The notes under the pieces were generated by a model that searched no databases, was not told the origin of the DNA, and saw only the letters and a list, made by a program, of their open reading frames with translations. Source: Bdellovibrio bacteriovorus (GTDB taxonomy: Bacteria > Bdellovibrionota > Bdellovibrionia > Bdellovibrionales > Bdellovibrionaceae). Taken from it: a stretch of DNA of 64,000 nucleotides. Location: NCBI RefSeq assembly GCF_001592755.1, contig NZ_LUKF01000016.1, positions 1 to 64,000 on the forward strand, given 5' to 3'. A program made the position numbers and the translations under genes. This document shows, one piece after another, positions 49,670 to 58,702 of this stretch (the first letter of the stretch is position 1; each line of letters opens with the position of its first letter).

Positions 49670-50101
49670 ATGCCAAATGCGCAGTCCTTTTTACATACTA
49701 GAAGTTTGTGGACGTACTATGTGCTCTTTTTTTCAGGCTCTACGGTACTGCTTTATCAAGCTTTTGGATGGAATGTCTTTGGCGACTCGGTCAACTTTTT
49801 GTGTCTGCTGTTTCTGATTCATGGATTTGCCGCAAAAAAATTCCTACACATTATTGAAAACTCTTTGCTGGTAACATTGGGCTACATTCTTCCCCTGCTC
49901 ATTCGAAATTCACTGAAGCTTTCTTATTCCGAAGCCCCTTCGATGAAAGATTTCTTACATCTAGGTTTGATCTCTACAGTGACGACGTTGGGTTTTGGAT
50001 TTGCGTTTTCACTTCTGGGCTATGTTCTGCGTTGGGCTCGTCACAAAATTCTGCGCATGTCGCGCGGTAAGATCAACACCCGCGCTTTGCAAGACGATTA
50101 A
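49670..50101 (+). CDS. Small integral membrane protein of unknown function
   Basis: 143 aa with four predicted membrane helices (YYVLFFSGSTVLLYQAF, VNFLCLLFLIHGF, LLVTLGYILPLLI and LISTVTTLGFGFAFSLLGYVL) and a basic C-terminal tail (RWARHKILRMSRGK), so the C terminus is cytoplasmic. No family recognised. Convergent with the ABC transporter operon; its last four bases overlap the end of the ATPase gene. Start ATG 49670 has no strong SD. Confidence 0.65.
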   Translation: MPNAQSFLHTRSLWTYYVLFFSGSTVLLYQAFGWNVFGDSVNFLCLLFLIHGFAAKKFLHIIENSLLVTLGYILPLLIRNSLKLSYSEAPSMKDFLHLGLISTVTTLGFGFAFSLLGYVLRWARHKILRMSRGKINTRALQDD

Positions 50102-50898
50102 TCTCCGGTCGTCCCGCGCAGTTGAGCTTCTTCAAAGCGGTTTTGTTCTGCCATCACTAACTCGGACAATTCTTTTTTAAGCGCATTGAATTCGGGCGAG
50201 GCTGGGTTGCGTGGGCGTTGAATTCCCACATGAATATCTCGCTTCACCGTTCCCGGTCGATAGCTCATAACGATGATTCTATCCGCAAGATAGATCGACT
50301 CTTCAATCGAGTGAGTCACAAAGACAATGGTCTTTTTAAACTCACTCCAAATTTTTAAAAGCTCATCTTGCAGACTTCGTCGAGTGAGGGCGTCTAAGGC
50401 ACCAAACGGTTCATCCATCAACATAATCGGCGAATCCAAGGCCAGGACCCTTGCAATGGCCACACGTTGCCTCATTCCTCCGGAAAGATCTTTAGGGAAA
50501 CGTTTTTTGAAATCGGTCAGTTTTAAAATTCTTAGAAGATCATCCAACTTCTTGGTGATTTTATCTGGATTCTCTTTACGAATCTTAAGACCGAAGACGA
50601 TGTTTTCTTCCACCGTCATCCATGGGAAAAGAGCATACTCTTGAAAGACCATACCGCGGTCAGGACCGGGTTCTGAAATCAGCTTTTGCTCAACTTTGAT
50701 TTGTCCCTCGGTCGGCAAAGAGAAACCGGCAATGGCGTTGAGTAAAGTACTTTTGCCACAGCCCGACGGTCCTAAGAGGCACACAAACTCGCCTGGTTGA
50801 ATATCAAAGGTGATATCCTTTAAGGCCACGACGTCGCCGCCGTCACCTTTAAACACCTTATGAACATGTTCGATTTCGATATGGGCTGAAGGTCTCAT
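50098..50898 (-). CDS. ABC importer ATPase (NitT/TauT family)
   Basis: 266 aa. Walker A GPSGCGKST near residue 40-48, Q-loop MVFQEYALFPW, ABC signature LSGGMRQRVAIARVL near 140, Walker B IMLMDEPFGALD near 160, and H-loop VTHSIEES near 195. The family is that of nitrate, taurine, sulfonate and pyrimidine-precursor importers (SsuB/TauB-like). Substrate class follows the binding protein of the same operon and cannot be fixed from sequence. It overlaps the permease by four bases. Confidence 0.92.
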   Translation of the reverse strand: MRPSAHIEIEHVHKVFKGDGGDVVALKDITFDIQPGEFVCLLGPSGCGKSTLLNAIAGFSLPTEGQIKVEQKLISEPGPDRGMVFQEYALFPWMTVEENIVFGLKIRKENPDKITKKLDDLLRILKLTDFKKRFPKDLSGGMRQRVAIARVLALDSPIMLMDEPFGALDALTRRSLQDELLKIWSEFKKTIVFVTHSIEESIYLADRIIVMSYRPGTVKRDIHVGIQRPRNPASPEFNALKKELSELVMAEQNRFEEAQLRGTTGD

Positions 50899-51707
50899 TC
50901 AAGCCCCCGATGCCAGCGCAAAAGATAGTTATTTAATTTGCTAACGGCAGAGTCGATGGCGAGTCCCAAAAGACCGATAGAAAACATACCGGCAATAATT
51001 TTGTCGGACCAAAAGAATTCGCGCGCTTCAAGAATGCGATAGCCCAGGCCATTATTCACCGCGATCATTTCAGCGACGATCATACAGATAAATCCCGTTC
51101 CAATACCGATGCGTACACCGCTTAAGATGTACGGCATGGCTGCGGGCAAGATCACCTTCATAAACATGACTCCGGGAGTGGCTCCCAGATTCTTGGCGGC
51201 GCGAATGTAAATGCTATCGACAGCACGCACACCCACAATCGTATTCATCAAAACAGGAAAGAAGGCTCCCAAGGCTATCAGAAAGACAGCGGGAGGATCG
51301 CCCAGACCGAACCACAAAATCGCCAGCGGAATATACGCAATCGGTGGAATGGGTCTTAACACTTGAATTAAAGGATTGAGGTAATCATAGACGTGAGTGC
51401 TCGCCCCCATCATAAGACCCAATGGCAAAGCTAAGCCCGCTCCGATCAGAAATCCCACGGCGACGCGATAGGTGCTTGAGATCAAATCGCGAATAAGTTC
51501 CCCTGAAAACATCCAGGAAAAATAGGATTCCTTGGCGGGATCATAGGGTTCATAAGGTAATAAGTATTCATACCATTTGATAAGAACGGATGACGGTGCC
51601 GGAAGAACTTGAGGGTTGACCCAGCCCGCGCGCACCACCAGCTCCCAAAGGGCGATGACCAAAAAAGGAACCCAAATACCCTTTAAAGATGAGGACCAAT
51701 TCTTCAA
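50895..51707 (-). CDS. ABC importer permease (NitT/TauT family)
   Basis: 270 aa, about six membrane helices, first at residues about 12-30. Visible: the SsuC/TauC-type start VPFLVIALWELVVRAGWVNPQVLPAPS, SSTYRVAVGFLIGAGLALPLG and the EAA loop RAAKNLGATPGVMFMKVILPAAMPYIL near 170-195, the ATPase contact. Middle gene of the importer operon, 12 bp after the binding-protein gene. Confidence 0.92.
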   Translation of the reverse strand: MKNWSSSLKGIWVPFLVIALWELVVRAGWVNPQVLPAPSSVLIKWYEYLLPYEPYDPAKESYFSWMFSGELIRDLISSTYRVAVGFLIGAGLALPLGLMMGASTHVYDYLNPLIQVLRPIPPIAYIPLAILWFGLGDPPAVFLIALGAFFPVLMNTIVGVRAVDSIYIRAAKNLGATPGVMFMKVILPAAMPYILSGVRIGIGTGFICMIVAEMIAVNNGLGYRILEAREFFWSDKIIAGMFSIGLLGLAIDSAVSKLNNYLLRWHRGLE

Positions 51708-51719
51708 AATGATCTCCTA

Positions 51720-52730
51720 CTATTTAACACCGACGGCTTTTTTGGCGTCAGCCAACAGATCCAACTTCACCCAGTCCGCCGCCTTCGGAGGATTTTTCAT
51801 GCGACCCACACCATACTTTGCCATCATGTCCGTTGTGATTTGCATGTGTTCGACAGTCAGGTCATAGGTGTAATCAGCGTTGTCCATGGCATCTTTAAAG
51901 TCTTGGGGCGTGATTTGGCCTTTGAACATTTTCTGAATAACAAACTTTTCGGCCACCTCTGGTTTATCAATGAAAAGTTTCGTCGCTTCGACAAAACACT
52001 TCATGAATCTTTCTGCCACGGGTCTTTTTTCTTTGTACATCTTTTCGGTCATCACCATGGTACGAATCGGTTCGCCCATCGCCGTGTCGTAAGGTTTTAA
52101 AAGCTCTACGCCAAAGCCTTTATTGATAGCTTGTGAAGACTGCGGTTCACTTTGTGACATCGCCATGATGTTCTTAGATTGCAACGCCTGATTTAAATCG
52201 GCAAAAGCCATGAAGACGATCTGCACGTCTTTCCCAGGTTGATCAGACCAAGTCAGATTGTGCTTTGCGAGTTCCGCATAAAGTAATAATTCTTGAGCTC
52301 CCCCACGGGCGACCCCGACTTTTTTTCCTTTAAGATCTTTGACTGTTTTTATTCCCGAATCTTTTGCGACAACGATGCGGGCTCCGCCTTTAGAGAATCC
52401 CGCCACCGCATACACGGGAGCTCCACCTGCACGCCCTGCGATCGCGGCGTCAGCGGCGCTGGCTGCCACATCGATTTCACCGGCGATAATTGCCGGCACG
52501 ATGTCTAAGCCTTTTGCAAAGATACGCTCTTGCACATTCAAATTATATTTATGGCAGTATTCGGAAAGATAGCTGATGGCGCCGTAGTGTGCGAACTTAA
52601 GGTTGCCGACTCGAACTAAGTCGGGAGCGGCCTTTGCATCTAGATTAAAAATGCTTAAGAGTAAGAGGAAGAAGAAACCCAAAACCAATTTCGAATTCTT
52701 ACCGTTCTTCTTAACACCAAGATGTTGCAT
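51720..52730 (-). CDS. ABC importer substrate-binding protein (NitT/TauT family)
   Basis: 336 aa, SD GGAGG seven bases before ATG, signal peptide about 1-34 (LDAKA-APDL). Periplasmic SBP_bac/NMT1-like fold: VRVGNLKFAHYGAISYLSEY, LDIVPAIIAGEIDVAASAADAAIAG and DLKGKKVGVARGGAQELL are the typical ligand-pocket segments. Possible ligands are sulfonates, nitrate-type anions or pyrimidine precursors. First gene of the importer operon; its 5' region holds AAGTACGCCGTACTT. Divergent from the histone-like gene. Confidence 0.88.
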   Translation of the reverse strand: MQHLGVKKNGKNSKLVLGFFFLLLLSIFNLDAKAAPDLVRVGNLKFAHYGAISYLSEYCHKYNLNVQERIFAKGLDIVPAIIAGEIDVAASAADAAIAGRAGGAPVYAVAGFSKGGARIVVAKDSGIKTVKDLKGKKVGVARGGAQELLLYAELAKHNLTWSDQPGKDVQIVFMAFADLNQALQSKNIMAMSQSEPQSSQAINKGFGVELLKPYDTAMGEPIRTMVMTEKMYKEKRPVAERFMKCFVEATKLFIDKPEVAEKFVIQKMFKGQITPQDFKDAMDNADYTYDLTVEHMQITTDMMAKYGVGRMKNPPKAADWVKLDLLADAKKAVGVK

Positions 52731-52745
52731 AAACGAGCCTCCGTG

Positions 52746-52760
52746 AAGTACGCCGTACTT
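52746..52760. promoter_or_regulatory. Palindrome AAGTAC-GCC-GTACTT upstream of the importer
   Basis: Perfect 6-bp arms with a 3-base centre, 16 bp before the binding-protein start on the minus strand and upstream of the divergent histone-like gene. A CCGTG/CACGG pair (52776-52787) follows. Operator site for the importer is possible. Confidence 0.35.
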
Positions 52761-52927
52761 TTGTTGTCGGATGCACCGTGAGCACGGCCATTTCAGTAAA
52801 CGCTTCTATGACCCGACTCGCAATAAGTCTTATGACAGGCCTTTTCAATGTCGGCCTACAGATGTCATTTCTGAAACTTTGTTAAATGAAGGTCTTCCGT
52901 AATAATGCAATCAACTAAGGAGTAGTC

Positions 52928-53284
52928 ATGGCACAAAGAACAAGATCGGCTACGGCGGCTGCAAAAAAGAAAACGGTTTCTCGTAAGAAAGCAAAATCCG
53001 CTTCTGCGAAAACTAAAAAAGCGCCAAAGCTAACTCAAACAAAAATGGAAATGAAAAAAAGTCGCGCGACTCAAAAAGCCCCTCCCGCATCGCCTAAGAA
53101 GTCTCGCGCTAAAGCCGGAGTTGAAACCACAATGGATTCTCCGCGCGAACCCGCACGTGAACTTGAAGAAGGTTTCACGGCGCAACCGAAGATGAAATTA
53201 TCTAGAAAAGGCAGCGGTGATTTTCGTGAAAGACAAAGATCTGTTTCACAACCGAATGCTGTCAATCCCGCAGGAAGACGATAG
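52928..53284 (+). CDS. Lysine-rich histone-H1-like basic protein
   Basis: 118 aa, strong SD AAGGAG six bases before ATG. Residues about 12-65 are rich in Lys, Ala, Ser, Thr and Pro (TAAAKKKTVSRKKAKSASAK, PPASPKKSRAKAG), like the tails of eukaryotic H1 and bacterial H1-like nucleoid proteins. A short acidic stretch (ARELEEGF) follows, and the C terminus is basic (KLSRKGSGDFRERQRS). No folded domain is visible. DNA binding is likely from composition, not proven. Ends at a bidirectional terminator with hutU. Confidence 0.7.
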   Translation: MAQRTRSATAAAKKKTVSRKKAKSASAKTKKAPKLTQTKMEMKKSRATQKAPPASPKKSRAKAGVETTMDSPREPARELEEGFTAQPKMKLSRKGSGDFRERQRSVSQPNAVNPAGRR

Positions 53285-53308
53285 TACTGACTAAAGATTG
53301 AAAGAAAA

Positions 53309-53340
53309 AAAGAGCCTTCTTATTCAGAAGGCTCTTTCTT
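53309..53340. terminator. Bidirectional terminator between the H1-like gene and hutU
   Basis: AAAGAGCCTTCT (53309-53320), 5-base loop, AGAAGGCTCTTT (53326-53337), with an A-run before it and T-run on both strands. It closes both genes. Confidence 0.94.
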
Positions 53341-53342
53341 AT

Positions 53343-54989
53343 TTATAACCAAAGACTTTTCACACCGCGCTCTTCAGCGACTTCTTTTGCAAGCTCATAG
53401 CCTGCATCCAAGTGTCTGAATACGCCCATTGCGGGATCAGCAGTTAAAACGCGCTCTAAACGACGAGCGGCTTTTTCAGTTCCGTCAGCCACGATAACTT
53501 GTCCTGCGTGTTGACTGTAACCCATACCAACGCCACCGCCGTGGTGCAAGCTCACCCAAGTTGCCCCGCAAGCTGTGTTTACAAGGGCATTAAGAAGAGC
53601 CCAGTCACTGACCGCGTCTGAGCCATCTTTCATCGCTTCTGTTTCACGATTTGGACTTGCGACAGAACCGCAATCCAAGTGGTCACGACCAATTACGATC
53701 GGTGCTTTCACTTTTCCTTCAGCCACAAGCTGATTGAATATCAAGCCCGCTTTGGCGCGTTCGCCATATTCAAGCCAGCAAATACGCGCTGGAAGACCTT
53801 GGAATGCGATACGCTCTTCAGCCATATCCAACCAACGAAGAAGATCTTTTTTGTGAGGGAAAAGCTTTCTCATCGCATCGTCTGTCACTTTGATGTCGTT
53901 AGGATCGCCTGACAAAGCCACCCAGCGGAAAGGACCACTGCCTTTACAGAAGAGCGGACGAATGAACGCCGGCACAAATCCAGGATAGTCAAAGGCATTC
54001 GTTACACCCGCTTCATAGGCGCGCGCACGAAGATTGTTGCCGTAATCAAAAGTCACAGCACCTTTGTCTTTCATCGCCAGCATGCCGCGAACGTGTTTTG
54101 CCATAGAAGCATAGGCCGCATCCAAATAAGCTTTTTGATCGCGTTCACGGAATTCTTTCGCCGTCTCGACCGTGTAACCTTCAGGAATATATCCCACCAA
54201 TGGATCATGCGCTGAAGTTTGATCCGTCAAAAGATCCGGAGTGAAACCTTTTTCAATCATTTGATGAATGACGGTCGCCATATTGCCTAGAAGAGCGATG
54301 GATTTTGCTTCGCCAGACGCTGTGTATTTCTTCACGCGTGCTAAAGCATCATCAAGATCCGTGGCGACTTCATCGACGTATTTTGTTTCAAGACGTTTTT
54401 GAATACGAGTTGGGTCAATTTCAACCGCCAAAACTGTGGCACCGGCAAACACACCGGCAAGAGGTTGCGCTCCACCCATTCCGCCTAGGCCCGCCGTCAA
54501 AATCACGCGACCTTTCAGGCTTCCGCCGAAATGTTGGCGGCCGGCTTCAACGAAAGATTCGTATGTGCCTTGGATAATACCTTGAGTTCCGATGTAGATC
54601 CATGAACCCGCTGTCATCTGACCGTACATCATCAGACCTTTTTTATCGAGTTCGTTAAAGTGTTCCCAAGTCGCCCACTTCGGCACAAGGTTCGAGTTCG
54701 CAAGAAGCACGCGAGGAGCATCTTCGTGAGTTTTCAAAATTCCAATGGGCTTACCGGATTGAACTAGAAGTGTTTCGTCGTTCTCTAGATTTTTAAGAGC
54801 TTCAAGAATTTTATCAAAGCTTTCCCAGTTACGAGCCGCTTTACCAATACCACCGTAGACAACCAGATCCTCGGGACGCTCAGCCACGACTGGATCCAAG
54901 TTGTTTTGAATCATTCTGTAAGCAGCTTCTTGCAACCAGCCCTTACAAACCATCTTATTCCCCGTAGGAGCCTTTACAACACGAGACAT
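53343..54989 (-). CDS. hutU: Urocanate hydratase
   Basis: Second step of histidine degradation: urocanate to imidazolone propionate, using tightly bound NAD+. 548 aa from ATG 54989, where GGAGGG lies close upstream; a longer start at 55010 adds an unneeded prefix. Visible: [15 protein letters not shown] near residue 42, [16 protein letters not shown] near 175 (NAD site), [14 protein letters not shown] and [24 protein letters not shown] near 480. It follows hutH by 35 bp and is the second gene of the operon. Confidence 0.97.
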   Translation of the reverse strand: MSRVVKAPTGNKMVCKGWLQEAAYRMIQNNLDPVVAERPEDLVVYGGIGKAARNWESFDKILEALKNLENDETLLVQSGKPIGILKTHEDAPRVLLANSNLVPKWATWEHFNELDKKGLMMYGQMTAGSWIYIGTQGIIQGTYESFVEAGRQHFGGSLKGRVILTAGLGGMGGAQPLAGVFAGATVLAVEIDPTRIQKRLETKYVDEVATDLDDALARVKKYTASGEAKSIALLGNMATVIHQMIEKGFTPDLLTDQTSAHDPLVGYIPEGYTVETAKEFRERDQKAYLDAAYASMAKHVRGMLAMKDKGAVTFDYGNNLRARAYEAGVTNAFDYPGFVPAFIRPLFCKGSGPFRWVALSGDPNDIKVTDDAMRKLFPHKKDLLRWLDMAEERIAFQGLPARICWLEYGERAKAGLIFNQLVAEGKVKAPIVIGRDHLDCGSVASPNRETEAMKDGSDAVSDWALLNALVNTACGATWVSLHHGGGVGMGYSQHAGQVIVADGTEKAARRLERVLTADPAMGVFRHLDAGYELAKEVAEERGVKSLWL

Positions 54990-55024
54990 TTTCCCTCCAA
55001 AAGGTGCCAAAATAAAAAATTAAA

Positions 55025-56560
55025 TTACCATTCCATCGGACCGACGGCTTTTTCAGCCACAGTCACTAGCTCGTTTGAAAGCATCATCGCTTTAATAGCT
55101 TCGATGTCCTTGTAGAAGATACGATCTTCTTTAGCGTATGGAACTGTTTTACGAATATGATCGAACACGGCCTTTACTGCTGCGTTCGGTTGAAGTGGTG
55201 CCAACATGTCAATGGCCTGACATGCTGACAACAGCTCCATGGCAACAACGTGCTCTGCGTTTCTAAGAATTTGCGCGAACTTTCTTGCGGCGATCGTGCC
55301 CATAGAAACATGGTCTTCTTTTTCCGCCGACGTCGGAATGGAATCCACAGACGCTGGGTGCGCCAAAACTTTGTTTTCGCTGACCAAGGAAGCCGCCGCC
55401 ACTTGCACAATCATGTGACCTGAGTTCAAACCACCATTCGGAGTTAAGAACGCGGGAAGCTCACTCATCTGGGTTGAGATCATTTTAGAAATACGGCACT
55501 CACTGATACTAGCTTGAGAAGAAATGGCGATACCGGCGAAGTCCATCGCATGCGCCACCGGCATTCCGTGGAAGTTACCGCATGAAAGAACCTTGTTTTC
55601 ATCGGCGAACACCAACGGATTGTCTGTCGAAGAATTGGCTTCTGTTTCCAAAACTTTGACAACGTAACGAAGAGCATCTTTGGCGGCTCCATGAACTGCG
55701 GGCATACAACGAAGTGAATACGCATCTTGCACGCGAGGGTCATTGATGGAATGGCTTTCGGAAATCTGGCTGGTCTCGCCCAAAATCTTCATCAGGTTGC
55801 GCGCCGTTTTCGCTTCGCCTGGATGAGGACGAGTGGCCGAGATCAAGGGATCAAAAGCTTTGCGTGTGCCACGAAGGCCTTCTAAAGACATCGCACCTGC
55901 GATATCCGCAAGCCACAATAAACGGCGTGCTTCCCACAATGAAAGAAGACCGACAGACGTCATCACCTGACAACCGTTGATCATTGAAAGACCTTCTTTG
56001 GCTTTCAACTCTAAAGGCTCGATGTTTTTTTCTTTCAATAATTCACGAACGTCGACAGCTTGACCGTCTTTACCCCACGCCAAACCTTCGCCGATGATTG
56101 TTAGCGCTAAATGCGAAAGCGGAGCCAAGTCACCGCTCGCCCCCACAGAACCTTGTGAAGGCACAACCGGAATGATGTCGTTGTTTAAGAACTCCAGGAT
56201 TTTATCTACGACAAGAGGACGAATACCACTGTGTCCTTTAGCCAAAGCATTGGCACGAAGAACCATCATCGCACGAGTTTCTTTTTTCGTGAAAGGAGTG
56301 CCTACACCCACTGAGTGTGAACGGATCAGATTTCTTTGCAGCTGTTCAATTTCAGCGTCAGAGATACGAACGGAAGAAAAAGCACCAAAACCTGTATTCA
56401 CTCCGTACATCACTTCGCCACTAGAAATGCGGCCTTCAATATACGAACGAGATTTCTGCATGGCTGCTCTACCACTGGCAGCCAACTCCACCTTCATGCT
56501 AGGCGTAGTCGCGATTTGGTAAAGGTTTTCCAAAGTGATGTTTTCACCGTTAATTTGCAT
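55025..56560 (-). CDS. hutH: Histidine ammonia-lyase
   Basis: First step of histidine degradation: removes ammonia to give urocanate. 511 aa from ATG 56560 (SD GGGAG nine bases upstream), and the longer start at 56590 is rejected. The Ala-Ser-Gly that cyclises to the MIO prosthetic group is in SVGASGDLAPLSHLAL near residue 143. Other motifs: MYGVNTGFGAFSSV near 50, and GNFHGMPVAHAMDF near 325. First gene of the hutHU unit. The gap 56561-56858 before it holds a terminator and otherwise no gene. Confidence 0.97.
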   Translation of the reverse strand: MQINGENITLENLYQIATTPSMKVELAASGRAAMQKSRSYIEGRISSGEVMYGVNTGFGAFSSVRISDAEIEQLQRNLIRSHSVGVGTPFTKKETRAMMVLRANALAKGHSGIRPLVVDKILEFLNNDIIPVVPSQGSVGASGDLAPLSHLALTIIGEGLAWGKDGQAVDVRELLKEKNIEPLELKAKEGLSMINGCQVMTSVGLLSLWEARRLLWLADIAGAMSLEGLRGTRKAFDPLISATRPHPGEAKTARNLMKILGETSQISESHSINDPRVQDAYSLRCMPAVHGAAKDALRYVVKVLETEANSSTDNPLVFADENKVLSCGNFHGMPVAHAMDFAGIAISSQASISECRISKMISTQMSELPAFLTPNGGLNSGHMIVQVAAASLVSENKVLAHPASVDSIPTSAEKEDHVSMGTIAARKFAQILRNAEHVVAMELLSACQAIDMLAPLQPNAAVKAVFDHIRKTVPYAKEDRIFYKDIEAIKAMMLSNELVTVAEKAVGPMEW

Positions 56561-56810
56561 AGAACTGACTCCCTTAAAAACGACCCGCATCCTAGCGCAA
56601 GGACTCTAGTTTAGGTACTTTCTGTGTGGTTTGCGCCTTGCGTAATTTGCAGCTTTTTAGGCTCAGGATAAGGGGGAGTCTTGAATGTTTCTTTAAAGGG
56701 AACAGCCCTTTGCTGAGTCGTTAAAATGGGTTTATCTGCGTTAGACCTAGCTTAGGTAGCTGATTTGGGCTGTGTTTGGGTGCCCGCGCCTGGAAGTTGT
56801 TCGAAATAAA

Positions 56811-56840
56811 AAAAGGAGTTGGTTGACCAACTCCTTTTAG
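56811..56840. terminator. Terminator for the beta-barrel gene
   Basis: AAAAGGAGTTGGT (56811-56823), TG loop, ACCAACTCCTTTT (56826-56838). On the minus strand it is followed by a T-run (TTTTTTTATTT). It lies 20 bp after the barrel gene stop and keeps that transcript out of the hut region. Confidence 0.92.
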
Positions 56841-56858
56841 TTTTGTTTCTAGATTTTA

Positions 56859-57380
56859 TTAGAACTCAAGAGGCAAAGAAACTGAAAGAACGTAAGAGTC
56901 ATTTTTAGCATCAACGTCTACGCCGTCAATCTCGTCGAAGCTTTCATTTAAATATTCAAGATTCAATGAAATGAAAGGCAAACCTGTGAACGCAACCCCA
57001 ACTTTATAGTTAGTTCCCTTTAACTTACCAGAATCTTCCAACTTGATTTCGTTCATGAAACCATAACCAACCCACGCTCTAAGCAAAATTGGAAAGTCGA
57101 TCCCAACAACACCATAAGCTGTGCTTCTTTTTGCATCTTCGTTTGCCGCATTATCTGGTTTTGATTCCGCGCTAACTCCTAGAGTGTAATCAAGTCCCGC
57201 CCAGAACATAATTGGCGTTTTGTAGGCCAAACGAAGTCCTAGTTGAGTACCGTCCAATTTACCATCTGGATCTTTAGTTTTACCCATCTCATAGCCAAGA
57301 TAAGGCTCCACTAAAAGATCGGCGTACGACACACTTGTAAAGCCAAGAACTAAGGCAAAAACCGCCATGAGCTTTTTCAT
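56859..57380 (-). CDS. Small outer-membrane beta-barrel-like protein
   Basis: 173 aa, signal peptide 1-20 (VSYA-DLLV). The mature part is full of alternating aromatic strands (VEPYLGYEMGKT, LGLRLAYKTPIMFWAGLDYTLGV, YGVVGIDFPILLRAWVGYGF, VLSVSLPLEF) and ends in Phe, the usual signal for an eight-stranded OmpX-like or porin-like barrel. Family not recognised. Single gene with its own terminator; SD AAGGAG lies ten bases before the ATG. Confidence 0.75.
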   Translation of the reverse strand: MKKLMAVFALVLGFTSVSYADLLVEPYLGYEMGKTKDPDGKLDGTQLGLRLAYKTPIMFWAGLDYTLGVSAESKPDNAANEDAKRSTAYGVVGIDFPILLRAWVGYGFMNEIKLEDSGKLKGTNYKVGVAFTGLPFISLNLEYLNESFDEIDGVDVDAKNDSYVLSVSLPLEF

Positions 57381-57524
57381 AAAATTCTCCTTTTGTAATC
57401 CAAAACACTTAGGATTCGTCTAAAATTTTGAAAGGACTCGGCGAAGAGGTCAATGACACTTCTACTGCGTACACGACCTTCTAAGGGTTCTTCTGGTTGA
57501 AAAACCAGTCCAGAGGAAACGCTT

Positions 57525-58022
57525 ATGTTACGAACCTTCAAGGATGACAAAGAGTTCTATGCTTCCCTGTCCAAAAAGCGTATTGGCGTGGGAGTTTTAC
57601 TCTTCTATAAAGGCGAACTGTTAATAGTGCAGCCAACTTATAATCCAGGATGGATTTTGCCTGGCGGCACTGTCGAAGGAGAAGAGTCTCCGCTAGAAGG
57701 ATTGCATCGCGAAGTCCGCGAAGAGCTGTCGATCGCCATTGATCCCCGCGATCTTATTTCTGTCGATTATATTTCAAACAAAGACGTCAAAGGCGAATAC
57801 ATCCAATTTCTTTTTACCGCCAAAGAGCTGACGGAAACGCAAGCGCAAAGCATTCGCTTAGATCCGTATGAACTTCGCGATCACAAATTTGTCGACATTG
57901 AAAACGCGCTAACGCTTCTGACGCCTTCGGTGGCAAAACGCGTGGGGCACAGTCTGATTGCGATGGAAGAAAAGAAAGGGGCTGTTTACTTAGAAAATGG
58001 ATCGCCATTTGTGAACTTATAA
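57525..58022 (+). CDS. Nudix hydrolase
   Basis: 165 aa. Nudix box starts GGTVEGEESPLEGLHREVREEL near residue 47-68: Gly, Glu and the REVREEL core with the metal-binding Glu residues are all present. Start region LKDDKEFYASLSKKRIGVG-like strand and the C-terminal KFVDIENALTLLTPSVAKRV complete one domain. It hydrolyses a nucleoside diphosphate linked to another group, but the substrate cannot be told from sequence. A small CTGGTT/AACCAG hairpin lies upstream (57493-57508). SD AGAGGA. Confidence 0.9.
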   Translation: MLRTFKDDKEFYASLSKKRIGVGVLLFYKGELLIVQPTYNPGWILPGGTVEGEESPLEGLHREVREELSIAIDPRDLISVDYISNKDVKGEYIQFLFTAKELTETQAQSIRLDPYELRDHKFVDIENALTLLTPSVAKRVGHSLIAMEEKKGAVYLENGSPFVNL

Positions 58023-58066
58023 AATCACGATTTAACAGCGCTATTTTTTCGGCCGCGATAAGGAAG

Positions 58067-58702
58067 TTACTTTAAAGCCGCAATCGCCGTCTTATAGTCT
58101 TTACTGAAAACATAACTGCCCGCTACAAACACGTCAGCCTCATGACAAAGCTTTGCGGTTTCGGCGTTGATGCCACCATCGACTTCAATCAGACAATTCA
58201 AATTTTTCGTTTTGATTTCTTGGCGCAGCTTCGAAATTTTTTCGATTTGATCGTGCATGAAAGACTGTCCACCAAAACCGGGCTCGACAGTCATCACTAG
58301 CACCAAGTCACATAAAGGCAAAAGTGGCAGAACGGTCGCTAACGAAGTTTTAGGTCGCAAAGTAATGCCGGGTTTAGCACCCAACTCACGAATACGACGA
58401 AGAACCGCCGCAGGATCTTTTGTAGCTTCCACATGAATCGTTAAATAATCACTGCCCGCTTTGATAAAATCTTCGACGTAGCGTTCAGGTTCTTCGATCA
58501 TCAAGTGAACATCCAAGGGAAGTGGTGACACTTTCTTTAAAGACTTAACAACAGGAATCCCGATTGTGATATTAGGAACAAAGCGCCCGTCCATCACATC
58601 CACGTGAATCCAGTCTGCGCCCGCCTCGGCAACGGCCTTGATTTCTTTTTCAAGATTTGCAAAATCCGCCGACAGAATGGAGGGAGCGACCATTTTAGAC
58701 AC
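58067..58702 (-). CDS. rpe: Ribulose-phosphate 3-epimerase
   Basis: Pentose-phosphate pathway enzyme converting ribulose 5-phosphate and xylulose 5-phosphate. 211 aa, normal length. TIM-barrel motifs: ILSADFANLEKEI near the N terminus, HVDVMDGRFVPNITIG with metal ligands near 34-49, HLMIEEPERYVEDF, VMTVEPGFGGQSFM near 136-149 and EVDGGINAETAKLC. Overlaps fmt by eight bases; the def-fmt-rpe order is a common bacterial cluster. Confidence 0.97.
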   Translation of the reverse strand: MSKMVAPSILSADFANLEKEIKAVAEAGADWIHVDVMDGRFVPNITIGIPVVKSLKKVSPLPLDVHLMIEEPERYVEDFIKAGSDYLTIHVEATKDPAAVLRRIRELGAKPGITLRPKTSLATVLPLLPLCDLVLVMTVEPGFGGQSFMHDQIEKISKLRQEIKTKNLNCLIEVDGGINAETAKLCHEADVFVAGSYVFSKDYKTAIAALK

